From contig NZ_CP020104.1 of assembly GCF_002056795.1 (NCBI RefSeq), forward strand, positions 4,103,001-4,167,000: DNA of 64,000 nt, written 5' to 3'. The translations under genes and the position numbers were made by a program. Position 1 is the first letter of the stretch. The number at the start of each line of letters is the position of its first letter. Below, in pieces: positions 15,877-24,069 of the stretch. Source of the DNA: Spirosoma aerolatum. Lineage in GTDB: Bacteria; Bacteroidota; Bacteroidia; Cytophagales; Spirosomataceae. The notes below the pieces were generated by a model that was given only the letters and a program-made list of their open reading frames with translations, ran no database searches and was not told where the DNA came from.

Positions 15877-16647
15877 CGCAGAATTTTGGGGTTTGCGCCA
15901 GCGTATGACGCGATTTAAGGCACTGTAAACGATTTAGTTTTGTGGATAAGTCGGGAGCCGGTTCAATTTTTTTTCGCGCGCCCTAACTAGTTAACTTGTT
16001 AACAGGTACCTAAAGTGACACTTTTGATACCCTGGACTAACCAGATTAACTTTTTATATAGAGCTACCCTAACCGAATAACTGCAATTCGGGTGCTAAAA
16101 AAACGCCTGACGGCTACGGATATACGTTTCCCGGTTTGTCTCCCGAAATCATTTTTTTTCGAGCTACATAGCGGTTGCGGAATGCACGCAAAAAAGTAGC
16201 TGACTGGTTTGCAACCCAATCAGGCATTCAGTTGGTCAGTATGGTAGCCGCAATCAGGGCGGCTTGAAACGGTGTCTCACAGTCATAGGGCTGTTTACAG
16301 GTGAAATATGGGCGTAATACGATCAAAGAGGGGCTGTATACACACCCTCACACCCCGTATTACATCGGGTGTATACAGCAACAAAATACCGTAAACGGTG
16401 ACATTTTGCGCTGTTTGCTACTGGCAAAAGAATCGAACCCTTGCTTCGGCCACTAGTGTATACAGCTTAGCATTACACTACACGCCTACCCTTTTCAGTA
16501 TAATTGATCATTCAGCCCCGCCCTGGTCGTTCCAGGGCGGAGGGGTCTTTCCCCACTCGTCAGGTTATCCGCCTGAGTACATCAAGGATGCCGTTGCACC
16601 CTATCTAGGATAACCGGCCTCGTTTGGCTAGTTATGGGTTAGATTTG
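15877..16647. other. Non-coding core, candidate replication origin
   Basis: About 770 bp without a supported gene. It holds a perfect DnaA box (TGTGGATAA, 15941-15949), the GTTAAC-rich stretch near 15985-16005, a 13-bp inverted pair of GCTGTATACACCC type (16333-16347 and 16367-16379) and a third copy GTGTATACAGC at 16456-16466. A GC-rich hairpin (CCGCCCTGG/CCAGGGCGG, 16518-16540) and further small hairpins follow. The density of repeats and the lack of genes fit an origin or a packaging site. Function is inferred. Confidence 0.5.
16333..16466. repeat. Three GTATAC-centred repeats
   Basis: Copies: GCTGTATACACACCC (16333-16347), its near complement GGGTGTATACAGC (16367-16379) and GTGTATACAGC (16456-16466). 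The core TGTATACA is itself a palindrome, so each copy could bind a dimer. Iterons of a replication initiator or operators are both possible. Confidence 0.5.
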
Positions 16648-16796
16648 TTGCAGTACCCGGATTCGAACCGGGAAGACGTTCGCCCTTTCTGATGGCCCAC
16701 ATATGAAACCGTTGAAACCATGTACCATATCATCAGATCGGAGTGTGAACAAGTCGGGTCACTCAGCCCCTACCACTACCAGTGGCCTTACTGCAA
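16648..16796 (-). ncRNA. tRNA-like RNA with extended central arm
   Basis: At the 3' end a perfect T arm is seen: a 5-bp CCCGG stem with the loop TTCGAAT. It is directly followed by TACTGCAA, which pairs over 8 bp with TTGCAGTA at the 5' end (16789-16796), as acceptor and T stem do in tRNA. A D-arm-like GCCACTGGTAGTGGT follows the 5' strand. The 149-nt length is about twice a tRNA: no proper anticodon arm is seen, and the middle contains a long hairpin closed by TCTGATG/CATCAGA. No CCA is encoded. It could be an interrupted tRNA, a tmRNA-like or a packaging RNA. Confidence 0.4.
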
Positions 16797-16942
16797 TATG
16801 CCGGTCTTTCCCGGCTGTCACCCTTCCGTCCCTATCCCTGTCATTGCATGGCCGGGTTTGCCAGTGCTTTCGTCGCGTCGGTATGCTGCTACCGCTTTCC
16901 CTTCACGATGATCAGTCGTTACTGGTAGCTTCTGGGAGGTCG

Positions 16943-18319
16943 TTATTCGTTGTATAAGGCTAGTTTAGAACCCGTTAGCGGCATTTCGATCATCACGTCA
17001 CCAATGGGGTTGCCGATGATGGTTTCGACGGACCGTTTGCCCCGACTCGGATCAAAGCCCCAGGCATCGATAGCCCCATCTTTTTCCCGGAACATGGCAT
17101 CCGGCCGGCCGCGACGGGCACCCGGCTTGTTCGCATAGGCACCATCGAAAGCCGATGCATGTTCCAGGATGGTAGTACCATCGGTTTGCGGCTCGATCCA
17201 CGTTTCAGAGTTCTTAAACCGGTAACGCATATACCGCCAGGGCTTGCCCTCAGTCCGCTTACACTGATTGTAGAAATACCCAGCTACTAACCCAGCATCG
17301 TGTGATCGTAGGGGTTGCGGGGGGAAATTGTCACTGGTGGGATCAGGACTAAACTTGTTGCGCTCATCGAACATGACATAGCCCGACGTGCGGCAAAGCC
17401 CAATGCAAAAGATATTACCGACCTGCCAGTCAAAATCAACGGGGGGATGTCCCATGTTACTGACCGTATCGCCGTTGGGTTTCTGGCGTTCGTAGTAGAA
17501 ATTATTGTGCTGAAACGGGGGGTTAGGCGGTAAGCCCTCAATTTTATTCCAGTCGATGTAGACTAAATCGGGATGGGCAAAGCCGCGCTCGGCTCCCATG
17601 CCGTAAGACATTCGTTCGGCCGCAAACGCTTTGTTGAAGTAGCGTGACGCGTAAGCAACCATATCGGGATAGTGCTTAATGAAGGCACCCACCTTTTGGG
17701 GCCGCATGGCCGTAAAATAGGCGATACCATCCCTAGCGGCTTCCGGGCTGGATACCATCTTTTTGAAATACGGATGGTTCGGTGGCACGCTCGCTCCACC
17801 CGGATACTGGAAATTCCAGGGGTCACCGTTGTAGTTGCCCCACCCGCCATAGGTACCAAAATTTCGAATGTCGAGTCCCACTTCTTCGTAGATGATCCGG
17901 CGTTCGTCATGGAACCAACGCAAGTGAGGAGCATAGGGATCAGACGTACCCATAATGCCTTCCATCAGCTCGTTTCCTTCGGCAAAGCAAATCGGAATCA
18001 TCCGGGCAACCCGGCGAACGGCCTTTTCAGCCGCTTTGGCGTTGGCTGGATCGTTTAGGCTTTCCACATTGGGAAAACCGGTCTTGAGCAGAAAGTCAGA
18101 GTGTGTCCACTCAAAGCGGTTTTTGTCGGGCTTGATACTCGTATCCATCACCGCTTGCATACCCGCTACCCCGATCATGTCTTCCGACGCAATATCAATG
18201 CGACGGTTCGTCATAACAATCCATTTCCCGTCGATGAGCTTGTATCGACCGCCGTTTTTGGCTCCATTATTGAGCCACATTTCCCGCCGTATAAACCAAC
18301 TTGGATCGTCTACCAGCAT
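16943..18319 (-). CDS. Large unknown protein of the element (458 aa)
   Basis: A soluble protein of 458 residues without signal peptide or membrane span. It contains PICFAEGNELMEGI and many Trp/Tyr/Gly/Pro-rich loops (FGTYGGWGNYNGDPWNFQ), a composition seen in glycan-active TIM-barrel enzymes, whose acid/base Glu often follows Asn or Gly-Asn. I cannot confirm a glycosidase fold. It begins 2 nt after the 277-residue gene. It is one of the largest proteins of the block, so a virion enzyme or structural protein is possible. Confidence 0.6.
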   Translation of the reverse strand: MLVDDPSWFIRREMWLNNGAKNGGRYKLIDGKWIVMTNRRIDIASEDMIGVAGMQAVMDTSIKPDKNRFEWTHSDFLLKTGFPNVESLNDPANAKAAEKAVRRVARMIPICFAEGNELMEGIMGTSDPYAPHLRWFHDERRIIYEEVGLDIRNFGTYGGWGNYNGDPWNFQYPGGASVPPNHPYFKKMVSSPEAARDGIAYFTAMRPQKVGAFIKHYPDMVAYASRYFNKAFAAERMSYGMGAERGFAHPDLVYIDWNKIEGLPPNPPFQHNNFYYERQKPNGDTVSNMGHPPVDFDWQVGNIFCIGLCRTSGYVMFDERNKFSPDPTSDNFPPQPLRSHDAGLVAGYFYNQCKRTEGKPWRYMRYRFKNSETWIEPQTDGTTILEHASAFDGAYANKPGARRGRPDAMFREKDGAIDAWGFDPSRGKRSVETIIGNPIGDVMIEMPLTGSKLALYNE

Positions 18320-18321
18320 GA

Positions 18322-19155
18322 TTAAGCTGTTTTAGGAGGGTTGCCAAAATAAATCGTTGCTTGCCCTTTTTTCCGCTTGTCGAGTGGAACCACATCGGGG
18401 GAAGTCGAAGTATACACCAGGATCGATACTTCGGTACCCGGCCGGTATTCAAACTCAGCAGGAAAGCCAATCGTAGGCGGTTGGCCCGTATCCGACACAT
18501 AGATTTGCTCACCCGGACCAGGCACTACCGCCACTTTATTGTACACTCTGGCTAAACCATCTTTCCAGCTCACGACCGGATCAAACACGTCGGAATTCAT
18601 TTTCCGTATGACGGTTTTGCCAAAATCCTGGGTGGGTGCCGGTTTGGTGCTCGTGGGTGTGTCCACCGGTGCAGGAGCGGCCGTAGCCGGTGCGCTAACT
18701 ACGGGTGTAGTTTCGTTAGGGTCTGTTTCGTCGGGCAAGTCCGATTGCTCCCAGTACAACCGCCCATCGGGGAAATATCGCTTTCGGTAGCCGTCCGGCC
18801 GGGTGAAGCCGGGTAAGGGATCATTGCCATAGTTGGAGCTTTCTGGACCAGACGGTTTGCCATTAAGGGGTGTATAATCGAGATTATAACCGCGCGGAAG
18901 AAAGGTATCGGGGTTATCTTTTAGAACTTGAATTAGCCCATCGACTCCATTGATTGTACATTCACAAATCAAGTCTTGGCCTTTTCTGCCTACCAGATTT
19001 CTAGGCTCACCGGCAACCGGTTTTTGGGCTAGTACCGGATCAGTCACCGGCGCGGGGTTGGTTGGTGTCGCTGGACTAATTTGCAGCTTTGTAACCGGCC
19101 AAAACTCAGGCCCATTAGGGCCAATAACAACCACTTGGTATTGATCGAGTTGCAT
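18322..19155 (-). CDS. Pro/Thr-linker protein (277 aa)
   Basis: Two soluble parts (about 40-130 and 185-277) are joined by a Pro/Ala/Thr-rich linker. A further Pro/Thr-rich stretch lies at 25-45. A QYVVVIG-like strand opens the protein. No family is recognised. It is tightly coupled to the 458-aa gene downstream (2 nt), suggesting that the two act together. Confidence 0.55.
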   Translation of the reverse strand: MQLDQYQVVVIGPNGPEFWPVTKLQISPATPTNPAPVTDPVLAQKPVAGEPRNLVGRKGQDLICECTINGVDGLIQVLKDNPDTFLPRGYNLDYTPLNGKPSGPESSNYGNDPLPGFTRPDGYRKRYFPDGRLYWEQSDLPDETDPNETTPVVSAPATAAPAPVDTPTSTKPAPTQDFGKTVIRKMNSDVFDPVVSWKDGLARVYNKVAVVPGPGEQIYVSDTGQPPTIGFPAEFEYRPGTEVSILVYTSTSPDVVPLDKRKKGQATIYFGNPPKTA

Positions 19156-19157
19156 GC

Positions 19158-19304
19158 TTAGAATAGCTTTATTTGATCGGTTGTACCCACTAACTTCTGC
19201 TCTTTATCAAGCTCCTTAAGGATCTTTTTTGCTTTCTTAAGGTCCATGTGTTTCCCCGTAGCCAAAAGCCGATTGGCTTCGTCCACTCGCTCTTGTCTGG
19301 TCAT
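19158..19304 (-). CDS. Small charged protein (48 aa)
   Basis: Starting at the ATG at 19304, the frame encodes a highly charged helical peptide (MTRQERVDEANRLL, then DLKKAKKILKELDKEQKL). Its stop is 2 nt before the next start, and its start overlaps the upstream stop by 4 nt. The spacing supports a real gene. Function unknown. Confidence 0.55.
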   Translation of the reverse strand: MTRQERVDEANRLLATGKHMDLKKAKKILKELDKEQKLVGTTDQIKLF

Positions 19305-19516
19305 TCGAAGGAATGGTTAAGGTGGGTAGCCTTGTCATAGATATACACATCCGTTACCGGGAACTCCCAGTGGCGTAACTCAAACATGCAGAGCCGTTGA
19401 AAATTGGCCAGGCTATGTTGATCGTTGTTATACACGATCTTCGCTTCGGGGCCAAGTTCCTTTATCTTTTTCTTGATGTCACGGTAATGGACCGTTTTGG
19501 GCTTAGTAGCTTCCAT
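19301..19516 (-). CDS. Small unknown protein (71 aa)
   Basis: I take the ATG at 19516 (MEATKPKTVHYRD); upstream codons in this frame read the overlapping membrane-protein gene. The protein is soluble with mixed strands and helices and no motif. It overlaps its neighbours by 4 and 14 nt. Confidence 0.5.
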   Translation of the reverse strand: MEATKPKTVHYRDIKKKIKELGPEAKIVYNNDQHSLANFQRLCMFELRHWEFPVTDVYIYDKATHLNHSFE

Positions 19517-19736
19517 CGGGCGTAGGGTACAAGATTTGTTCGATCCGGTCGAGTACGTAGGCGAATACCAGCAGAAACAGCGCAACCAATACAGGTAGAT
19601 ACAGGGGGGCACAAATTGCCCACCAGGACCAGGACGCAACCGGACTAGACGGGCTAAAGTGCAGCAGCACCAGTTTGCCGAAACAACCTAGTTGAACCGT
19701 CAGGACGGCCCACGGGATCAGTCGATACCTAGACAT
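19503..19736 (-). CDS. Small membrane protein (77 aa)
   Basis: Two hydrophobic segments (about 7-25 and 37-61, the second with many Leu/Val/Ala) and a short polar C-terminus. It overlaps the next gene by 14 nt and the previous by 8 nt. No family recognised; one of the early-side membrane proteins of the element. Confidence 0.55.
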   Translation of the reverse strand: MSRYRLIPWAVLTVQLGCFGKLVLLHFSPSSPVASWSWWAICAPLYLPVLVALFLLVFAYVLDRIEQILYPTPDGSY

Positions 19737-20079
19737 GAGAAGAAAGCAGGTTTGACAAGTTAAGGGCGTTGATCAGCTTGCGTTCGACCCCTTCCAGTTT
19801 GAAGCAGAGGCCATTCAAGCTAGGCTCCTGCACCCGGTTCCAGTTGATCGACTTGCGGCAATAGGTCAGGAATTTTTGTTCTTCTTCCAGGTCACGCAGC
19901 AGCTTGTGAAAGGACCAGAAAAACCAGATCCGGCCGTACCAGGGCAAGGTGATAATATCCTGATAGTTGTACAGGTTGTCGAGCCGTTTTTCCAGGGCTT
20001 GGCTGTAGGCCGTGGCGCGTTCGTCCTGGGTCAGATTGCCCATTTCGTCGAGCGCGTAAACAGTAAGGGGGGATAACAT
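19729..20079 (-). CDS. Unknown helical protein (116 aa)
   Basis: A helical protein with an aromatic patch (WYGRIWFFWSFHKLL, residues 46-60) that could lie on a membrane surface, and coiled-coil potential on both sides. No family recognised. It shares an 8-nt overlap with the membrane protein gene downstream. Confidence 0.5.
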   Translation of the reverse strand: MLSPLTVYALDEMGNLTQDERATAYSQALEKRLDNLYNYQDIITLPWYGRIWFFWSFHKLLRDLEEEQKFLTYCRKSINWNRVQEPSLNGLCFKLEGVERKLINALNLSNLLSSHV

Positions 20080-20107
20080 CGCAGGTAAAGGTTACAGGGG
20101 AATAGTA

Positions 20108-20395
20108 TTAGTTTTGTTTGTTTTTAGACGAAAAGAAGAGCGGCCACATAGTAACCATGTCACTAACAGTCCCGGCAACCATAGCCATCATAATGGCAAT
20201 TATCACCGCATCGGCCGTCGAACTATTCCACCACCGGGCATTGCAAAAAATCAAAACCAACAGCAAGGGGCCAACCCAGGACGCAAAAAACCTAAGCGCC
20301 TTAAGACTGAGCATCCATAAGCGATTATTCATCCTTGCCCTTTCCTCGGTTGTCTCGCTGTTCGCGCGGTCGGGTGTACTGTTCTGGCTGGACAT
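20108..20395 (-). CDS. Two-span membrane protein (95 aa)
   Basis: From the ATG at 20395 the protein has a polar N-terminus (MSSQNSTPDRANSETTEE) and two hydrophobic spans (about 33-51 and 58-78). The opposite strand is open over the same stretch, but only the minus frame fits the chain of neighbouring minus-strand genes, so I choose it. Confidence 0.5.
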   Translation of the reverse strand: MSSQNSTPDRANSETTEERARMNNRLWMLSLKALRFFASWVGPLLLVLIFCNARWWNSSTADAVIIAIMMAMVAGTVSDMVTMWPLFFSSKNKQN

Positions 20396-20420
20396 GTTCA
20401 AATTGGTGCTATTACTGACG

Positions 20421-20573
20421 TTAGTGATTCTGCCGATCATTCAACTGGTGCATCTTAGCTTCCAGGCCATCAAAGAGGCTGAAAACGAAACCAATCAGGA
20501 TAGACAAGGCTATAAGAATGGTATAGGGTATGACCAGGACAATCACTAGACAATCACGAAGCCAGTTTTTCAC
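20421..20573 (-). CDS. Small membrane protein with GTG start (49-50 aa)
   Basis: GTG at 20573 opens a short frame (KNWLRDCLVIVLVIPYTIL) with one long hydrophobic segment, ending at the TAA at 20421. It lies between two minus-strand genes with a 9-nt gap upstream. The plus strand is open here as well, which lowers confidence. Confidence 0.4.
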   Translation of the reverse strand: MKNWLRDCLVIVLVIPYTILIALSILIGFVFSLFDGLEAKMHQLNDRQNH

Positions 20574-20582
20574 AAGTACAGG

Positions 20583-20969
20583 TTACGCGGTTTTAACTCG
20601 TTTACGGTTAATCTTGCCAGGCTCACGACTCGCAAGAGGTTGTACCTTAACTTCAAAATTCTTGTAGAACTCAAACCACTGCTCGAAGTCCATTAGGAAT
20701 TTGTCAGCCCACCACTCTGCTTGAGTGAGAAGCCCATTATTAATAAGGACATCCCGCAGATCCCGATGCATTTTATGAAGCTCGAAGCCCTCATAAATGG
20801 CAGTCTTTAAAAAGCGTTGCTCAACACCGTGGAGCTTCAGCTCATCATACACTTTCTGCTTGACCCAAGGATCGAGTTTACCTAATTCACTATAACGGTG
20901 CCAAAGCGCATTACGCTCCCGCACAGACTGTGTATTAGTGGTTAACTCAGACATTGCTTGATCAGACAC
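20583..20969 (-). CDS. Unknown protein, first gene of the leftward early operon (128 aa)
   Basis: A soluble, charged helical protein with several Trp residues; ATG at 20969 or an internal ATG five codons later. It is divergent from the repressor gene at 21174, the usual place for the first early gene or an anti-repressor/Cro-like product, but no HTH is visible. Function unknown. Confidence 0.5.
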   Translation of the reverse strand: MSDQAMSELTTNTQSVRERNALWHRYSELGKLDPWVKQKVYDELKLHGVEQRFLKTAIYEGFELHKMHRDLRDVLINNGLLTQAEWWADKFLMDFEQWFEFYKNFEVKVQPLASREPGKINRKRVKTA

Positions 20970-21034
20970 AAGTAAAATTGGATTAGGTAGGTATGCTTGA
21001 CGAAAACTTTAGAAAATTATATCATAATTTAATT

Positions 21035-21120
21035 ATGACCTGTTTGCTAGTTTATCGTCAAACATATAGTTTTACGCTGGTTAGAGTAAATATTTACGCT
21101 GGTCAGTGTCAAACCATGTG
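21035..21120. promoter_or_regulatory. Divergent control region with direct repeats and a minus-strand promoter
   Basis: TTTACGCTGGTTAGAGT (21071) and TTTACGCTGGTCAGTGT (21093) are direct repeats 22 bp apart, two helical turns. On the minus strand TATGTTTG (21058-21065 area) matches the Bacteroidota -7 element, with TTTA about 20 nt upstream inside the repeats. A repressor bound to the repeats would block this promoter of the leftward operon. This is the expected lysogeny switch; it is inferred. Confidence 0.5.
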
Positions 21121-21173
21121 GCAATACTAAAAGGTAAAATAGAATTTTCCAACCAAAGTAGAAATATTTTTTT

Positions 21174-21563
21174 ATGCAACAGAAGATCAAATCAGACCTT
21201 TCCGAAAGGTTCGAGGATGTCAAGAGGCACTTTGGTCTGAATAACAGCCAGTTATCTAAACTAGCAGAGGTTACACCACAAGCAATCAATGATATTGTTA
21301 ATGGTGTAACCGATAATCCACGGGTGAGCCTAATCAACAAGATAGCTACCAAACTAGAAATTAGTATAGATTGGTTGCTGAACGGTAAAGGGCAAATGGT
21401 ACCTGGTACCGAAGAAGGCAAGGTTAGTCAAGGCGATAGCTCCATGCTAGAATTTATGATTCGGCAGATCGAAGAAAAAGACAAGATCATCAACCATTTG
21501 ATGTCTCGCCAGGGAAAGCGTAGGGGTGTATCCGGTCAGCCGGTTTTGGCCTTTGCAGCCTAA
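21174..21563 (+). CDS. XRE-family HTH repressor-like protein (129 aa)
   Basis: Residues 12-70 form a typical XRE helix-turn-helix (FGLNNSQLSKLAEVTPQAIN, then the IDWLLNGKG end common in Bacteroidota repressors). A short coiled coil (about 88-108) follows that could dimerise. It is divergent from the leftward operon and is the last gene on the right of the viral block. It is the best candidate for the immunity repressor of the element. Confidence 0.75.
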   Translation: MQQKIKSDLSERFEDVKRHFGLNNSQLSKLAEVTPQAINDIVNGVTDNPRVSLINKIATKLEISIDWLLNGKGQMVPGTEEGKVSQGDSSMLEFMIRQIEEKDKIINHLMSRQGKRRGVSGQPVLAFAA

Positions 21564-21693
21564 TTTTTTTGGGCAATCGGGTACAAAATCGGGTACACCA
21601 GTTTATCTTTATAGATAAATCGGCTTTTTTACGTAAATTAGCGGTGTAGAACGTAGGGAGTGACAATCCCTCTCTCTCTGCTCAACAAACACT
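21564..21693. other. Right-boundary region, possible attachment site
   Basis: A repeated TCGGGTACA (around 21577-21600) and the stretch AATCCCTCTCTCTCTGC (21665-21681) are seen. The latter resembles the 3' end of a tRNA gene, the usual target of site-specific integrases. The partner copy would be left of the window, so it cannot be tested here. The GC content drops sharply right after this point. Confidence 0.3.
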
Positions 21694-21729
21694 AAAGCAC
21701 TCATAATCAGCGATTTGAGTGCTTTTTTT
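21694..21729 (+). terminator. Intrinsic terminator
   Basis: A 10-bp stem (AAAGCACTCA/TGAGTGCTTT, 21694-21703 and 21716-21725) is followed by a run of T to 21729. It ends transcription from the repressor side before the AT-rich gene pair. Confidence 0.8.
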
Positions 21730-21781
21730 GTTTACAACAATTACTAGTTATTTATTACTTAAAATAACCGCTGTGTATCAG

Positions 21782-24067
21782 ATGTATCAAAAATTTGCCG
21801 CTGATATAAAAGCTGGAAGAGAATTCTCTGATAGAATTCTTAATGATTTAATGTATAAAACTAATAAAAATGAAGTAAGACAAAAGCTAGAGGAACGCCT
21901 TAATAAGGAATTAAGTACCAAGAAGGTACTTTATGCTGACGAAAGAAAAATCATTCAATATAGAATTACTAAACTTAGAGAGAATCTTTTAAAAGATCAT
22001 TATATTACATATTCAAAAATAAGATACGGATACATTGAGTATGTAAAATCCAATAAAAATAGTTATTACTTTGATTTAAAAAGTGTTTTTGAAAAGACAT
22101 CTGTATTTGACATTGATAACACTATAGAAGAGATAGCATACTCCATTTACAACTCGAATCTAATTCATGTACTAAAAAAAACGAATCAATTACTTGAATT
22201 AGAAAATTTATATCCACTTAGTAGAATATTATCAAAGCTATACAAGTTCACAAATTCAATTTACAAAGCAATAAAAAATAATTTTTATTCAATTTTATTC
22301 TCAACTATTTCCATTTTTATATTAATATTTTATTCAATTGGTAAGTTTGATTTAGATATAAAAACAGAGTCCCAACAAACCATATCACTTGCTCTTTTAG
22401 GTGCCGTTGCAACTTTTATTGGCTTCGGCGTTGTTTTTATTCAGCTATCATTTGATAATTACAAAAAATACTATGGTACTTACTCAAAAGTATTATTATT
22501 TAATGCCATTGGGAAAGAAATAATAATCATATTTATTTTAAATATAATTACAAGTATTACGTGTGCAATAGTTAACAAAAAATATACTTATCATTTCTCT
22601 GAAGGGAATATAGTGAATCTACAAACTACATTCTTCTATTTCAATGTGTTATTATTTTTATATTTTCTATTTTTATTAATACACAAAATAATATATATTT
22701 TTGATTATTCTTTATCAAATAAAGATTTACACAATACCATAAAATCAGTAAAACTGAGGAGTATTAAAGAGTTCATTGAAACTTCAAATAATCGTGAAGA
22801 CACAGATTTAGCTCTAAAGAATTTTACTGATAATCCAGTTGAGGTAATCACCGAAGTTACTTTAAACTATTTATCGCATGGCAATCAAAAAACAGCCATC
22901 GCTATTATTAAGGCAATAAGGAAACACTTTCAATTTCTTATTGAAATTTCTCATTCAAATAATACGAATATTCCCAATGTTTCCGAAATAGTTATTGTAT
23001 TCTATAGAGTGATATATAAGATTATCAATTATAATTCTAATGATCAAGATTTAACAAATGAATGCTTCGAAAATATTAGGGAATTTAATAAGTTAATTTC
23101 TGCCTACAACATTGATGTAGTTTCATTAGAAGCAATGTTGAATCTTATAGAATCTGCATTAAATTTATCATTTAAAGACCCTATTAATAATAGTATATTT
23201 ACTAGATTAGAATGCTTTAGTTATAGTTTATTTTGGCAAATGTTATACAACACACCACCTTGGTACGATGTACAAACAGGTTCTCCTTCTATATATTCAC
23301 AAAGGGCTTTAGTCTATGCAAACACACAAAATCGACTTAATGTCTTGTGGCGTTTCACCAATATATTATACAATTTTATATCGTCTTGTTTTGATCTAGA
23401 AAAGAATATATCTACAAATGGCCTCTATCATATTTTAGAAATATATAAAAGGTTATTAGAAAATAATATAAGCTACAATTTTAGTCATAGATCAAGGTAC
23501 TATTACCTAGAAAGGTTATCTAAGGAAAATGTAGATTTATATAAACTTGCTTTTGTAAGGCTCGATTTTTCAACATTTAAATTTGATTCATTTAGAGAGA
23601 ACACGAGGCACTTTAGTCCGATTAACACATTACTACTAGATCATTTAATTAAATATGATAAATCACAAATATCACATATAATATTAGACAACTATTTATC
23701 ATGGTGCAATTTCGTAATGTGCAGCCCGAAAAGTGTAGATTTTACTTCTGAATTAGTAGATGACTCATTAAATTTATTATCAAGTTTGTTATACTATCTT
23801 AAACAAAATTATTTAGTATATGAACCAAAAGGCATAAAACAATCGACTAGGAATGTAATAGAATCCTTCAATAGAATAATTGACTTCTATTACATTTTTG
23901 ATTATTCTTCTGATCCTACATTTAATAATATATTAAACGAGATCAATAATAGGTTTTGGAATTTTAAAGTTTTTAGACTAAAAGAAATAAATGTACCCTA
24001 CAATTCATTTATGAGAAAACTTGATCTGATAATATCAAAAACATCCAGAACAAATACAACAACTTAA
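21782..24067 (+). CDS. Large membrane protein, first gene of a candidate defence pair (761 aa)
   Basis: Four hydrophobic spans lie in the first half (about residues 168-187, 200-221, 246-263 and 282-307), flanked by a helical N-terminal domain and a C-terminal soluble domain of about 450 residues without known motif. The frame is open to 21719, but that part overlaps the terminator, so I start at 21782. The gene is about 27% GC, against about 50% around it, a sign of transfer. It is 2 nt from the nuclease-like gene. A membrane-acting effector partner is a hypothesis. Confidence 0.7.
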   Translation: MYQKFAADIKAGREFSDRILNDLMYKTNKNEVRQKLEERLNKELSTKKVLYADERKIIQYRITKLRENLLKDHYITYSKIRYGYIEYVKSNKNSYYFDLKSVFEKTSVFDIDNTIEEIAYSIYNSNLIHVLKKTNQLLELENLYPLSRILSKLYKFTNSIYKAIKNNFYSILFSTISIFILIFYSIGKFDLDIKTESQQTISLALLGAVATFIGFGVVFIQLSFDNYKKYYGTYSKVLLFNAIGKEIIIIFILNIITSITCAIVNKKYTYHFSEGNIVNLQTTFFYFNVLLFLYFLFLLIHKIIYIFDYSLSNKDLHNTIKSVKLRSIKEFIETSNNREDTDLALKNFTDNPVEVITEVTLNYLSHGNQKTAIAIIKAIRKHFQFLIEISHSNNTNIPNVSEIVIVFYRVIYKIINYNSNDQDLTNECFENIREFNKLISAYNIDVVSLEAMLNLIESALNLSFKDPINNSIFTRLECFSYSLFWQMLYNTPPWYDVQTGSPSIYSQRALVYANTQNRLNVLWRFTNILYNFISSCFDLEKNISTNGLYHILEIYKRLLENNISYNFSHRSRYYYLERLSKENVDLYKLAFVRLDFSTFKFDSFRENTRHFSPINTLLLDHLIKYDKSQISHIILDNYLSWCNFVMCSPKSVDFTSELVDDSLNLLSSLLYYLKQNYLVYEPKGIKQSTRNVIESFNRIIDFYYIFDYSSDPTFNNILNEINNRFWNFKVFRLKEINVPYNSFMRKLDLIISKTSRTNTTT

Positions 24068-24069
24068 AA

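Noticed and set aside
16340..16470. CRISPR-like array
   Set aside because: Only three short repeats with unequal spacing and mixed orientation; no cas genes in the window.
16398..16613. Plus-strand open frame of 71 codons in the core region
   Set aside because: It covers hairpins and a GTATAC repeat and has no protein-like composition; non-coding function is more likely.
16703..16957. Plus-strand frames opposite the tRNA-like structure
   Set aside because: They overlap the T-arm-containing RNA and the end of the 458-aa gene and show no conserved motif.
20118..20549. Plus-strand open frame of 143 codons with hydrophobic parts
   Set aside because: It lies opposite two minus-strand genes that fit the chain of neighbours, and its hydrophobic character is the mirror of their membrane spans.
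21719..21781. Upstream part of the membrane-protein frame
   Set aside because: It begins inside an intrinsic terminator; the ATG at 21782 is preferred.
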